Assembly (NCBI GenBank): GCA_020631355.1
Contig: JAHDHL010000001.1
Coordinates: 235,616-299,615, forward strand
Direction: 5' to 3'
DNA length: 64,000 nt
From: Saprospiraceae bacterium
Lineage (GTDB): Bacteria; Bacteroidota; Bacteroidia; Chitinophagales; Saprospiraceae
A program made the translations under genes and the position numbers. Below the pieces are notes generated by a model that was not told the origin of the DNA, searched no databases, and was given only the letters and a program-made list of their open reading frames with translations. How positions within the stretch are numbered: position 1 is the stretch's first letter; each line of letters starts with the position of its first letter. This document shows, one piece after another, positions 27,653 to 38,816 of this stretch.

Positions 27653-29695
27653 TTACTTTTTCAAAACTCTCTCAGAGCTCAATATTTTTCCATCCAAAGA
27701 CCAAGAAACGATATACATTCCTGTTGGTAATGAAGATAAATCCACCCTATTTCCTTGTGCTTTTACCTTTAATTGTCCCAGCGCATCGTAGACATGAATC
27801 ATTGTTTCCTCATTATCCGCATCATTCAAGTAAACGAATGATGATGTTGGATTGGGATAGATGCCCGATTCGTTCAGGGGCTGCACCTGTCTTAATACAC
27901 CACAGTTCGATTGGGATTCGTAGGCTCCCATATCAATGGTACCAAAAAATCTATCATTGCCATCAATATCCACACTGAGACCGTTGGCGTTGGCATTATT
28001 ACCCATATCCACAGCAGGCGAGCAAGCATCCAAGGAGAAATCCGGGTTAGCCATCAAGTCCCCTACAATATCAGAATACAGATTCGAGGTACTATTACCT
28101 ATGATGGTAGAACCCTGAATGTAGCAATTCTCGGTGTTCAGATTAAGGATATTATTATTGAATGCTACCACATTCTTATCAAAATTCAAATCCTGGTGTG
28201 CTATGATGGTATTGTAGATATTCACATCCAACATATCATTATTCCCTACCTGGAATGTCATCAGGGCTTTGTTATTACTTCCTCCGATAATCGTAGAATT
28301 ATATATTTCCGATGTTTGGTTCCGATTGGTAGCGATGTAAGCCACAGCATTGGCATTGGCTGCCTGGTTATTTGCGATGATGGAATTCTCAATCAGGGTA
28401 TATAGGGAATTATTGATTTCAACGGCGCAACGGAAATTGGATATATTATTCGAGATGCGTGATGATCTGATGTACATGTTGGTCATGTTACTGTGATAAA
28501 GCGCACTACCGAATTCGGCCTCATTCTGAACGAAAGTAGAATGCTGAATCTCCACTGATGGTGAAAGGGTAGCAAAGACTCCTGCTCCATAAATGGCCTT
28601 GTTCCATTTGACTTCGCAATCCCTCAATGTAATGGTGGAATTAACGACATATAATCCACCTCCCCTTGATCTACCAAATGAATTGGCATTATCAGCATTC
28701 CCATCACGAATGGTCAAGCCATCCAGTAGCACATTATCCACATCCTTGACTCTTACCACATGGAAAGAATTCCCACCGTAGGTAGAAACACCATCAATGT
28801 TACCGGAGAGTATGGTTTCGTAAAGACCAGGATTCCTATCGCCACCTCCATTAGGATATCCTCCCTCAAGGCTTGAGGAATTAGGGACATCAAATGCAAT
28901 CCCACGACCAGTTCCTGATGTTGGGTAATAAGTTCCTGCAGCAATCTTAATCTTGAATCCGACTCCTATGGCCAAGGCATCCTGTAAGTCAGTATATGCA
29001 TCCGACCATGAAGAACCATCATTATTACCCGTAGCCATCTGATCGACATAAAGTGTAGGCTCGCAAGGGGGACAATTGGCACCTCCGCAGTCGATACCTG
29101 TTTCGTCCTGATTCATTATACCATCAGAGCAAGTAGGAAGTGGAGCCTCTGAAAAGGATTCTATCATTGCAGGAGTCGCTTCATCGCCTCCTGTACCTGA
29201 ACCATTCACGGCATTTCCTATAAAATGGAAATTGACCGTGCCTGTCCCTGCAGAGGGAGCTGTCCAAGGAACGGAAAATGTACCTGTTGAGCTTTTTGCA
29301 TTCTGTTCCAGATAGTCCACACCATTTAGGTTTACCACATTTGTTTGGGTAGTGGTGGGGGCTCCCATTGTTCCCGCATTAGAATTAGAAGATGTCAATG
29401 CAACTGCCTGTGCTCCATAGAATGGTGCAGAACCTGTTACTTGTAATATTACGGTATATATTTCTCCTGGTACGTAACTAGTTACAGGAACATTATTCGC
29501 ATCGAATAATTGCAGAGAAGCATCTGCATTGAAATTACCTCCGGAATGACAATCGCCACACGTTATACTTGAAAGGGGAGACCCTGTTCCGTCCAATGAA
29601 TTTGTATTGGCGATACCTGCTGACCTAGAACTGAAAACAAAGTATCCCAAAAACATGAATATAATCCCTGCTAGAATTGTATTTCTCCTACTCAT
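27653..29695 (-). CDS. Secreted choice-of-anchor V / beta-helix protein with T9SS sorting domain
   Basis: 680 residues from ATG 29695; an upstream TTG at 29743 is unlikely because the ATG gives a proper signal anchor (SRRNTILAGIIFMFLGYFVF). The N-terminal part is a choice-of-anchor V (Reeler-like) domain with CGDCHSGG, a CxxCH motif, and the tail FHFIGNAVNGSG. A spacer with conserved Cys (CSDGIMNQDETGIDCGG) follows. The large middle is a right-handed beta-helix (about 230-560; YVDQMATGNNDGSSW, GGNSFHVVRVKD, AVDMGNNANANGLSVDIDGN) and the end a type A sorting domain (GIYPNPTSSFVYL to KK). It is closely similar in order and wording to the beta-helix half of the gene at 42156. Confidence 0.9.
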   Translation of the reverse strand: MSRRNTILAGIIFMFLGYFVFSSRSAGIANTNSLDGTGSPLSSITCGDCHSGGNFNADASLQLFDANNVPVTSYVPGEIYTVILQVTGSAPFYGAQAVALTSSNSNAGTMGAPTTTQTNVVNLNGVDYLEQNAKSSTGTFSVPWTAPSAGTGTVNFHFIGNAVNGSGTGGDEATPAMIESFSEAPLPTCSDGIMNQDETGIDCGGANCPPCEPTLYVDQMATGNNDGSSWSDAYTDLQDALAIGVGFKIKIAAGTYYPTSGTGRGIAFDVPNSSSLEGGYPNGGGDRNPGLYETILSGNIDGVSTYGGNSFHVVRVKDVDNVLLDGLTIRDGNADNANSFGRSRGGGLYVVNSTITLRDCEVKWNKAIYGAGVFATLSPSVEIQHSTFVQNEAEFGSALYHSNMTNMYIRSSRISNNISNFRCAVEINNSLYTLIENSIIANNQAANANAVAYIATNRNQTSEIYNSTIIGGSNNKALMTFQVGNNDMLDVNIYNTIIAHQDLNFDKNVVAFNNNILNLNTENCYIQGSTIIGNSTSNLYSDIVGDLMANPDFSLDACSPAVDMGNNANANGLSVDIDGNDRFFGTIDMGAYESQSNCGVLRQVQPLNESGIYPNPTSSFVYLNDADNEETMIHVYDALGQLKVKAQGNRVDLSSLPTGMYIVSWSLDGKILSSERVLKK

Positions 29696-29893
29696 ACATT
29701 TAAAGATTTGATAAATTAATGACTTGTTCGATGGGAGATTCAAAGAAAGGGTCGGTGGAGTACATCAAAATTCATACTAATTTTAACACCACCAATTTAT
29801 GACATTATAATGTAGGAAAACGGATTTGGGTTTATTGGACATATGATTTATATCTATTCCTTGGATTTTGCGCTATTTGAATGGAATGATTCA

Positions 29894-30655
29894 TCACTCC
29901 ACATCAATGAGTTGCCACTCCGAATTCGGTACTTTCGTCAGTTTTACATTGACATTCAGGTCCTTGACTTCACCAAGGACCTTTATCCTAAGCTCAGCTG
30001 TGCCCGTCCCATTCACAATCTTGATATTGCCAGTAGGAATGACGCCATAACCTGTTATACCTCCGGTTTCCCTAACAATTGTTTCGTTTTGCTCTATACC
30101 TTGTACTGCAACCTTGTAAGCATCCGAATTTTTTAAAAGTGAAGCCACAGAAAAGAACATACTTACAAAGAGCACAGATACGACCCCCATAAGAGCGAGT
30201 ACCCTAAGAATCTTAGACGGTCTGTTCGGATTGGGAACCACTATCGTATTGGCAGCTTTGTCCCCTATTCTTCTTTTGTCCTGGCTTGTGGTCAGGATGA
30301 AAAACTCAATAGGCCAAATGATGAGGGATAGATTACGAATGAATAATTTAATAACTGAGGGAGTTTGGTCGGGTTGTTCTGCATTTCGTACCCTGATTCC
30401 CATAATCCACTTGCCTAGGCTTATTCCCTTAATGGAATCCTTTGCAAAGTAGAGTATGAAGCCACCAATTATAATCAAAGGGAATCCATTTAAGAGTCGC
30501 AATGCATTCTTCGCATCCATAAAAGCTGATTCCATAGAGAAGAAGACTATTGCAATCATTAATTGCATCACTATCAAATGATCAATTGCAAAAGCTACTA
30601 TTCTTCTTTCTACACCTGCGGTGCTAATGGGTTGTTGCTCTTTGTTGGTTTCCAT
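29894..30655 (-). CDS. RDD family membrane protein
   Basis: 253 residues. The RDD mark is the ERRIVAFAIDHLIV opening, and the paired KGISLGKWIMGIRVRN later is also typical. It has about four hydrophobic segments and a C-terminal soluble part (SDAYKVAVQGIEQNETIV to the end) that is probably outside the membrane. The role of the family is unclear, with links to transport. It lies 89 bp downstream of metH in the same direction. Confidence 0.85.
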   Translation of the reverse strand: METNKEQQPISTAGVERRIVAFAIDHLIVMQLMIAIVFFSMESAFMDAKNALRLLNGFPLIIIGGFILYFAKDSIKGISLGKWIMGIRVRNAEQPDQTPSVIKLFIRNLSLIIWPIEFFILTTSQDKRRIGDKAANTIVVPNPNRPSKILRVLALMGVVSVLFVSMFFSVASLLKNSDAYKVAVQGIEQNETIVRETGGITGYGVIPTGNIKIVNGTGTAELRIKVLGEVKDLNVNVKLTKVPNSEWQLIDVE

Positions 30656-30744
30656 TGATAATTATTACTTACAGTGAAGAAACTGCCTGAAAATGATTTG
30701 ATGATAATCGATTATTAGGCACTGGACAATCAGATTCTGAATTA

Positions 30745-33700
30745 TCAGTAATTAATAAAACTTCCCATCCATCTTTCGGCTTCCTCTATTGTCCAGCCTT
30801 TCCTATTGGCATAATCCTCTACTTGGTCTTTGGAAACATCACCTAAACCAAAGTACTTGGATTCCGGATGTGAAAAATACCAACCACTCACGGATGCAGC
30901 GGGATACATAGCGCAATTTTCCGTCAGGGTAATTTCTGCGTTCTCAGTTACATTCAATAATTCGAATAAGGTTCTTTTTTCGGTATGTTCAGGGCAAGCC
31001 GGATAACCCGGTGCAGGTCGGATTCCCTTGTATTTTTCAGCAATCAGTGCTTCATTATCCAATGTCTCATCATTGGCGTAAGCCCAGATTTCCTTTCTGA
31101 TTTTCTCATGCAACAATTCGGTAAATGCCTCTGCGAGACGGTCAGCCAGTGCCTTGACCATTATTGCATTATAGTCATCATTGGCTTCTTCGAAAGCCTT
31201 GACCTTACTTTCAATACCCAATCCAGCAGTTACTGCGAATGCTCCGATGTAATCCTTTTTACCTGTAGACTTAGGAGCGATGAAATCAGAGAGACAGAAG
31301 TTGGCCTGTCCGGGAGCTTTTTTCCTTTGTTGCCTCAAATGATTCAATACATGAATCACCTCGGTCCTGTTTTCATCCTTATAGATTTCCACTTGGTCCC
31401 TATCTATGGAATTGGCTGGAAAAACACCTAGAACAGCTTTGGCCTTTAGCCATTTCCCATCCACCATTTGCTTAAGCATTTTTTGTGCATCAATGAAAAG
31501 GGATGTTGCTTGTTCTCCTACTTTATCATCTTTCAGGATAGCGGGATATTTACCCCAAAGCTGCCATGAGGTAAAGAATGGTGTCCAATCAATATATTGA
31601 GTGATTTCTTCCAGGCTGAAGTCTTCAAAGGAAATGATTCCCTGTTGATTGGGAGCAGGCGGTGTATAATTATCCCAATCCAATTGAATTTTATTGGCTC
31701 GGGCCTTTTCTATTGGAATGTATTTCTTGATTTGTTTCCTATTTCCGAATTTCTCCTTGATTTCCTCATATTCCAATTGAATCTTTCCGATGAAATTGGC
31801 CTTATTATCATTGAGTAAGTCAGAAGCAACCGTTACGGATTTCGATGCATCCAAAACATGAATAACCCCACCCGAATACTCCGGTGCAATCTTGACTGCC
31901 GTATGGGTTCTGGAAGTCGTTGCGCCACCAATCAAGAGTGGTATCTTGAAATCCTGGCGTTCCATTTCCTTAGCTACATGGACCATTTCATCCAAACTTG
32001 GTGTAATCAACCCACTCAAACCAATGATATCCACATTTTCCTCCTTCGCTTTCTTCAGGATGTTCGCAGCAGGAACCATTACCCCCATATCCACGATTTC
32101 ATAGTTGTTGCACCCTAGGACAACCCCTACAATATTCTTCCCGATATCATGGACATCACCCTTGACGGTTGCCATAAGAATCTTTCCCTTGGAACCTGAA
32201 TCGGAATCCTGTTTTTCTTCCTCAATGAATGGGTTCAGGTAAGCTACGGCCTTTTTCATTACCCTAGCAGACTTCACTACTTGGGGGAGGAACATCTTTC
32301 CCTCTCCGAATAAGTCACCTACGATATTCATACCATCCATCAATGGCCCCTCGATGACCTCCAATGGTCGGTCATATTGCTGCCTTGCTTCTTCTGTATC
32401 CTCCTCGATGAATTCGGTGATACCCTTGACCAAGGCATGACTCAACCTTTGCTGTACGGTTCCTTCTCGCCAGGTCAAATCCTGTTGTCTTTTCTTTCCG
32501 CCTTGCCCCTTTACCTTTTGTGCATATTCGGTCAGTGCATCCGTTGCGTCAGGATGCCTATTGAACAGCACATCTTCCACCAATGTCTTCAGTTCTGCAG
32601 GAATATCCTCATATACCTCAAGCATACCTGCATTCACGATTCCCATATCCATTCCGGCCTTAATGGCATGATATAGGAACGCAGAGTGCATGGCTTCCCG
32701 AATCACATTATTCCCTCGATAAGAAAACGAAATATTACTCACTCCGCCACTTACTTTGACAAGTGGCATTTTCTCTTTTATTTGTCTTGTAGCTTCGATA
32801 AAATTGATTGCATAATCGTTATGCTCATCAATACCTGTTGCGACAGCAAAGATATTAGGATCAAAAATGATATCCTGAGGAGGAAAACCAACCCTATTCA
32901 CCAGAATATCATACGCTCGTTCACAAATGGCTACTTTCCGGTCTATGGTTTCTGCCTGTCCTTCCTCATCGAATGCCATGACTACTGTTGCGGCACCATA
33001 TCTTCTAACGATTTTGGCTTGGCGAATGAATTCTTCCTCTCCCTCTTTCAGGGAAATGGAATTGACAATAGCTTTTCCTTGGACACATCTTAATCCTGCC
33101 TCAATCACACTGAACTTTGAGGAGTCAATCATGATTGGCAACTTGGCAATGTCCGGTTCGGAAGCAATCAGGTTCAGGAATCTGACCATTGCAGCTTCTG
33201 AATCCAGCATCCCCTCATCCATATTGACATCTATAACCTGGGCTCCTCCCTCAACTTGTTGCCTGGCTACGGATAGTGCTTCAGCATATTTTTCCTCCTT
33301 AATCAATCGGGCGAATTTCCTTGAGCCAGTCACATTGGTTCTTTCACCTACATTGATGAAGTTCATATCCTCCCTAACCGTAAGTGGTTCCAGTCCAGCG
33401 TATTGGGATTCAGTCGTTCGGTTGATTACATTCCTAGGTTTTCTACCCTTGACCTTATCCGCCATTGCTCTGATATGGTCAGGTGTCGTTCCGCAACAAC
33501 CTCCCACGACGTTGACGAATCCAGCTTCAACGAATTCGTCAATGTAGCCACTCATTTCATTCTCATCCTGATCATATTCACCAAAACGATTGGGTAGGCC
33601 TGCATTAGGATATGCACTGACGAGGCAATCGGCCATTTTGGATAATTCCTCAATGTGAGGACGCATTTCCGTTGCACCCAAGGCGCAGTTAAAACCGATG

Positions 33701-34410
33701 GAAAAGAGATTAGCATGATTTACGGATACCCAAAACGCTTCAGCGGTCTGTCCTGATAAGGTTCTTCCACTTGCATCCGTAATTGTTCCTGAAACCATGA
33801 TGGGTAGGGCAACTCCTTTATCTTCATAGACCTTATCTATGGCAAAGAGTGCTGCCTTTGCGTTCAAAGTATCAAAAATCGTTTCTACCAAAATCAAATC
33901 AGCACCACCATCCACTAGACCAGAAACTTGGGTATAATATGCATCGGCCATTTCCTCAAAAGTAACAGCCCTATACCCTGGGTCATTCACATCCGGAGAA
34001 ATGGATAGTGTCCTATTGGTAGGACCGATGGCTCCTGCTACGAATCTGGGTTTATCCGGAGTAGAATAGGCTGCACAAGCCTTTTTGGCTACTCGAGCTG
34101 ATTCATAGTTAATTTCGTAGGCCAATTCTTCCATTTGGTAATCAGCCTGTGCAATGACAGTACCACTGAACGTATTGGTTTCTACAATATCGGCGCCCGC
34201 TTCCAGATAAGCCTTGTGGACTGCTTCCACAATATCGGGCTGGGTGATGGACAACAAATCATTATTCCCTTTCACATCACAGGGATGATCCTTGAATCGT
34301 TCTGTCCGGAAATCTGCCTCTGTGAGTTTATATTGTTGGAGCATGGTTCCCATTGCTCCATCAATGACTAAGATTCGTTCCTTTGCTATCTCTCTGATAT
34401 CCTTACTCAT
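30745..34410 (-). CDS. metH: Cobalamin-dependent methionine synthase
   Basis: 1221 residues from ATG 34410, chosen because [25 protein letters not shown] is the standard MetH start; a further 40 codons are open upstream but look non-coding. Order: homocysteine-binding domain (zinc site [10 protein letters not shown]), pterin-binding domain (about 355-620; [14 protein letters not shown]), cap helices, cobalamin domain with the DxHxxG motif ([15 protein letters not shown]; His is the Co ligand) and SAM-binding reactivation domain ([17 protein letters not shown]). It transfers methyl from 5-methyltetrahydrofolate to homocysteine. It implies a need for vitamin B12, and I saw no B12 riboswitch motif upstream. 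Confidence 0.99.
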   Translation of the reverse strand: MSKDIREIAKERILVIDGAMGTMLQQYKLTEADFRTERFKDHPCDVKGNNDLLSITQPDIVEAVHKAYLEAGADIVETNTFSGTVIAQADYQMEELAYEINYESARVAKKACAAYSTPDKPRFVAGAIGPTNRTLSISPDVNDPGYRAVTFEEMADAYYTQVSGLVDGGADLILVETIFDTLNAKAALFAIDKVYEDKGVALPIMVSGTITDASGRTLSGQTAEAFWVSVNHANLFSIGFNCALGATEMRPHIEELSKMADCLVSAYPNAGLPNRFGEYDQDENEMSGYIDEFVEAGFVNVVGGCCGTTPDHIRAMADKVKGRKPRNVINRTTESQYAGLEPLTVREDMNFINVGERTNVTGSRKFARLIKEEKYAEALSVARQQVEGGAQVIDVNMDEGMLDSEAAMVRFLNLIASEPDIAKLPIMIDSSKFSVIEAGLRCVQGKAIVNSISLKEGEEEFIRQAKIVRRYGAATVVMAFDEEGQAETIDRKVAICERAYDILVNRVGFPPQDIIFDPNIFAVATGIDEHNDYAINFIEATRQIKEKMPLVKVSGGVSNISFSYRGNNVIREAMHSAFLYHAIKAGMDMGIVNAGMLEVYEDIPAELKTLVEDVLFNRHPDATDALTEYAQKVKGQGGKKRQQDLTWREGTVQQRLSHALVKGITEFIEEDTEEARQQYDRPLEVIEGPLMDGMNIVGDLFGEGKMFLPQVVKSARVMKKAVAYLNPFIEEEKQDSDSGSKGKILMATVKGDVHDIGKNIVGVVLGCNNYEIVDMGVMVPAANILKKAKEENVDIIGLSGLITPSLDEMVHVAKEMERQDFKIPLLIGGATTSRTHTAVKIAPEYSGGVIHVLDASKSVTVASDLLNDNKANFIGKIQLEYEEIKEKFGNRKQIKKYIPIEKARANKIQLDWDNYTPPAPNQQGIISFEDFSLEEITQYIDWTPFFTSWQLWGKYPAILKDDKVGEQATSLFIDAQKMLKQMVDGKWLKAKAVLGVFPANSIDRDQVEIYKDENRTEVIHVLNHLRQQRKKAPGQANFCLSDFIAPKSTGKKDYIGAFAVTAGLGIESKVKAFEEANDDYNAIMVKALADRLAEAFTELLHEKIRKEIWAYANDETLDNEALIAEKYKGIRPAPGYPACPEHTEKRTLFELLNVTENAEITLTENCAMYPAASVSGWYFSHPESKYFGLGDVSKDQVEDYANRKGWTIEEAERWMGSFINY

Positions 34411-34433
34411 TACGCCGTCTTTTTTAAGAAGTC

Positions 34434-34441
34434 CAAAGATA
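34434..34441 (-). promoter_or_regulatory. Candidate -7 box for metH
   Basis: On the - strand TATCTTTG matches TAnnTTTG and lies 24 bases before the metH ATG, a good place for a -7 element with a short leader. No -33 TTG at the expected distance was found. Confidence 0.35.
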
Positions 34442-34606
34442 TGAAATGCTGTATTGAAGAGGTATGAATTAATACAATTTAGATGTACCAATTGTTCCTT
34501 GGATTGGAGTTTATTGGATATGCTCTGCAATTTTCAAGTCTATCGCAAAGCAACCATTCCTTAAATTATTCCGTCTTGGAAAAAACACATGCAAAATTCA
34601 TCCCCT

Positions 34607-35557
34607 ATGAAACAACTATTATTCCTCACCTTAATTTCCTTTTTGTCATCATTTTCTTTCGCCCAAGAAAATGATGACAATTTCTTTTTCAAGACAAGTA
34701 ATGATTCATTAGGAAAATCCTACGGCATGGCATTAATGCCTCCTGTTTTCGATACCATTACAATCAAAAAAATCACCCAATATAAAACAGGACATTCATA
34801 CCCTATCCTCAATATTAAAACCGACACAATCTATAGTGATAGTTTCATCCTAACCCAACCTAATCATTATCACATAATAAAAGAATATGCTGACACTATC
34901 CATCGAATAGAATTATTCCAAGAAAGATACTCATGGTTAGATAGTAAGGCTTGCAATCATAATTATGAATATGTAACGGAGACTTATATTCTACAAGACG
35001 AGCATCAATCCTGGCATTTCGAAAAAGGATTTTTCTTGAATAGCGAAAATTGGAAAATAAAAAAACACCCTCCACTATATGCGACTAGGATTCTGAAAGT
35101 AGTAAAATCTCCTTGTGACCCGAGAACAAACATAAACCCTGCGCAATACCGAACTGTAATTTATGTAAAACCCCACAAGGATATTAAGGATTGGCAAATG
35201 AAAAACATCAATTCTTTGTGTAAAAAATATAGGGTCATCAAAAATATAACCAGGACAACGGGCTTTACAACCACTCCTGAAATCACTGAAAATTTCACCA
35301 GTAAAAAACTGATAAAAAACTCAAGGAAAGCATTGATTGAAATCCAATCCAACATCCAGAATAAAGAATTAAAGCTCATTCAAAAACAACTATATTATTT
35401 TGGCCATTTCAATGGCCAAATATCCGGAACACTTGACGAACCAACCCAGATAGCCATATTGGATTATCAATACAGAAACAACTTACCTATCGGGCAAATA
35501 CACCAGAAGTTCATCCAGCATATACTAAGTCGCAAAACTCCTTTCAATCCTATATAA
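34607..35557 (+). CDS. Exported protein with peptidoglycan-binding-like C-terminus
   Basis: 316 residues from ATG 34607 (signal peptide MKQLLFLTLISFLSSFSFAQ). The body is not recognised. The last 75 residues fit a PG_binding_1-like fold: KLIQKQLYYFGHFNGQISGTLD, then TQIAILDYQYRNNLP and IHQKFIQHI. The composition is somewhat AT-rich (18 G/C in 34741-34800). The next gene also acts on peptidoglycan, so together they look like a wall-related pair. An 17-bp hairpin follows the stop. The function beyond possible wall attachment is unknown. Confidence 0.75.
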   Translation: MKQLLFLTLISFLSSFSFAQENDDNFFFKTSNDSLGKSYGMALMPPVFDTITIKKITQYKTGHSYPILNIKTDTIYSDSFILTQPNHYHIIKEYADTIHRIELFQERYSWLDSKACNHNYEYVTETYILQDEHQSWHFEKGFFLNSENWKIKKHPPLYATRILKVVKSPCDPRTNINPAQYRTVIYVKPHKDIKDWQMKNINSLCKKYRVIKNITRTTGFTTTPEITENFTSKKLIKNSRKALIEIQSNIQNKELKLIQKQLYYFGHFNGQISGTLDEPTQIAILDYQYRNNLPIGQIHQKFIQHILSRKTPFNPI

Positions 35558-35560
35558 ACA

Positions 35561-35598
35561 CTAAGAATCACCTTTTCTAAGGAAAAGGTGATTCTTAG
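35561..35598. terminator. Long hairpin after the PG-binding-like gene
   Basis: A perfect 17-bp stem (35561-35577 with 35582-35598) closes loop TAAG, starting 3 bp after the stop codon. A T tract is not immediate but TTTTT follows at 35611-35615. It is likely the end of the transcript, less certain than the other terminators. Confidence 0.6.
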
Positions 35599-35627
35599 CT
35601 GACTGCTTCCTTTTTCACCCCAAACAA

Positions 35628-35663
35628 AATTATCAACAAAATAAAATTATTTTGTTGATAATT
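35628..35663. repeat. Long AT-rich inverted repeat upstream of the glucosaminidase gene
   Basis: A perfect 17-bp inverted repeat (35628-35644 with 35647-35663) with only two bases between the arms. It lies 82 bp upstream of the next start. The pattern (ATTATTTTGTTG) could act as an operator or extruded cruciform; no function is established. Confidence 0.8.
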
Positions 35664-35744
35664 AATTGGTGACCATTAAACATTTTGGTTAAAAAATGGA
35701 ACGTGATTTAGGTATTTTTTGTTTTTATATTAAACGCCTTAATC

Positions 35745-36467
35745 ATGAAATTAATTCAGCAAAAAATAATTCAATCCAAACATTTATTGAATGTTTATTT
35801 ACATCAATTTTCAGGTAATTTAAAACTAAATGGTTTTAAATATTTAATTATTATTTTCGCAGGATTAATCATTTCCACAAAAGATGTGGATTTCCAATTA
35901 AAATTAACAAAAAACGAAACGAATCAAAAAACAAACCATACAGATAGTTTAATACAAAAAATATCTTTTTCAGAAAAAGAACAACCCCCTAAACCACAAT
36001 TAATAAAATACACATCAGAAAAAGAAAAAAGATTTTTATCATATATTGATAAAAACCATAAATTAGCTATTATAGAAATGAAAAAATATAAAATACCTGC
36101 CTCTGTAACATTGGCACAAGGTATTTTAGAAACAAATGGAGGAAAATCAAAATTAGCAACAAATTGCAATAATCATTTTGGAATAAAATGTTTTTCAAAA
36201 AAATGCAAAAAAGGACATTGCAAAAATTTCAGTGACGACTCACATAAGGATTTTTTCAGAAATTATTCTTCTACAAAAGAATCATACAGAGCTCATTCTA
36301 TTTTTCTACAAAAAAATAGATATAAAAAATTATTTAATTATAATTCTAAAGATTACAAATCCTGGTGTTACGAATTAAAAAATGCAGGTTATGCAACCGA
36401 CCCTAATTATCCCAATAAATTAATTTCAATTATTGAAAAATATAAACTTTATCAATTTGATGAATAA
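35745..36467 (+). CDS. AT-rich glucosaminidase-domain protein (FlgJ-like)
   Basis: 240 residues. One hydrophobic segment (KYLIIIFAGLIIS, about 33-45) anchors it to the membrane. After a low-complexity linker, the catalytic domain (about 85-240) is a glucosaminidase (Mannosyl-glycoprotein endo-beta-N-acetylglucosaminidase-like). It has SVTLAQGILETNGGKSKLA with the catalytic Glu, CNNHFGIKC, FRNYSSTKESYRAHSIFL and the GYATDPNYPNKLI region. Such enzymes cut between sugars in peptidoglycan. It lacks the C-terminal LysM domains common in family members. Base use is strikingly AT-rich compared with its neighbours (15 of 60 bases G/C at 35881-35940). The stop codon lies within the first of a set of inverted repeats. 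Confidence 0.88.
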   Translation: MKLIQQKIIQSKHLLNVYLHQFSGNLKLNGFKYLIIIFAGLIISTKDVDFQLKLTKNETNQKTNHTDSLIQKISFSEKEQPPKPQLIKYTSEKEKRFLSYIDKNHKLAIIEMKKYKIPASVTLAQGILETNGGKSKLATNCNNHFGIKCFSKKCKKGHCKNFSDDSHKDFFRNYSSTKESYRAHSIFLQKNRYKKLFNYNSKDYKSWCYELKNAGYATDPNYPNKLISIIEKYKLYQFDE

Positions 36468-36492
36468 ATCGAAATTCGATTTATTCATCAAA
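36456..36492. repeat. Inverted repeat 1 of the cluster, over the glucosaminidase stop codon
   Basis: Perfect 18-bp arms (36456-36473 and 36475-36492) with a single base between them. The left arm holds the last codons and stop of the glucosaminidase gene. Its right arm shares bases 36484-36492 with the left arm of repeat 2, so the two hairpins cannot form together. Confidence 0.85.
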
Positions 36493-36527
36493 AAATGCGG
36501 ATTAAATAATCCGCATTTTTTGATGAA
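36484..36527. repeat. Inverted repeat 2 of the cluster, overlapping repeat 1
   Basis: Perfect 21-bp arms (36484-36504 and 36507-36527) with two bases between. The core stem is ATGCGGATTA/TAATCCGCAT and it ends in a six-T run on the right arm, so it could terminate transcription. Confidence 0.88.
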
Positions 36528-36537
36528 ATATTTACGT

Positions 36538-36584
36538 TACAATTAATGGGTTTGGATACGATGTATCCAAACCCATTAATTGTA
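36538..36584. repeat. Inverted repeat 3 of the cluster
   Basis: Perfect 22-bp arms (36538-36559 and 36563-36584) around loop GAT. The arms contain TTAATGGGTTTGGATAC. No T tract follows, so it is unlike a plain terminator. Confidence 0.88.
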
Positions 36585-36652
36585 TTCACACTTTGATTCC
36601 CTCAACCATTCCTCCTTTACCTTGTTTCCCAATCATCCATCAATGAAGCTTG

Positions 36653-36694
36653 TCGCAATTGGATGTAGCGAATTTTCACTACATCCAATTGCGA
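36653..36694. repeat. Inverted repeat 4 of the cluster
   Basis: Perfect 16-bp arms (36653-36668 and 36679-36694; TCGCAATTGGATGTAG) over a 10-nt loop. It is about 50 bp upstream of the next start. A small CTTGAA/TTCAAG repeat follows (36698-36703 with 36716-36721). Confidence 0.85.
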
Positions 36695-36710
36695 AGACTT
36701 GAAATTGTAA

Positions 36711-38762
<2,052 letters not shown>

Positions 38763-38783
38763 CTAATATGTCCTTTAGGATAC

Positions 38784-38816
38784 AAACTGATGCCAGTCAA
38801 TGACTGGCATCAGTTT
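38784..38816. terminator. Bidirectional terminator between the flavoenzyme and omega-amidase genes
   Basis: A 16-bp palindrome (38784-38799 with 38801-38816) with T runs at its right end and A runs at the left serves both converging genes. The stop codon of the - strand gene (38810-38812) lies in its right arm. Confidence 0.88.

Noticed and set aside
29696-29743. Longer N-terminus for the choice-of-anchor V protein from TTG 29743
   Set aside because: It would put extra residues before a good signal sequence that starts at the ATG at 29695.
34411-34530. 40-residue upstream extension of metH
   Set aside because: The extension has no similarity to MetH and the ATG at 34410 gives the standard start.
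30745-34606. Cobalamin riboswitch expected upstream of metH
   Set aside because: The 34411-34606 gap shows no B12-box-like sequence or long conserved fold on the - strand that I can identify.
25952-36700. CRISPR array or mobile element around the AT-rich region
   Set aside because: The repeats are inverted and differ from one another; no direct repeat series, transposase, integrase or target duplication is visible.
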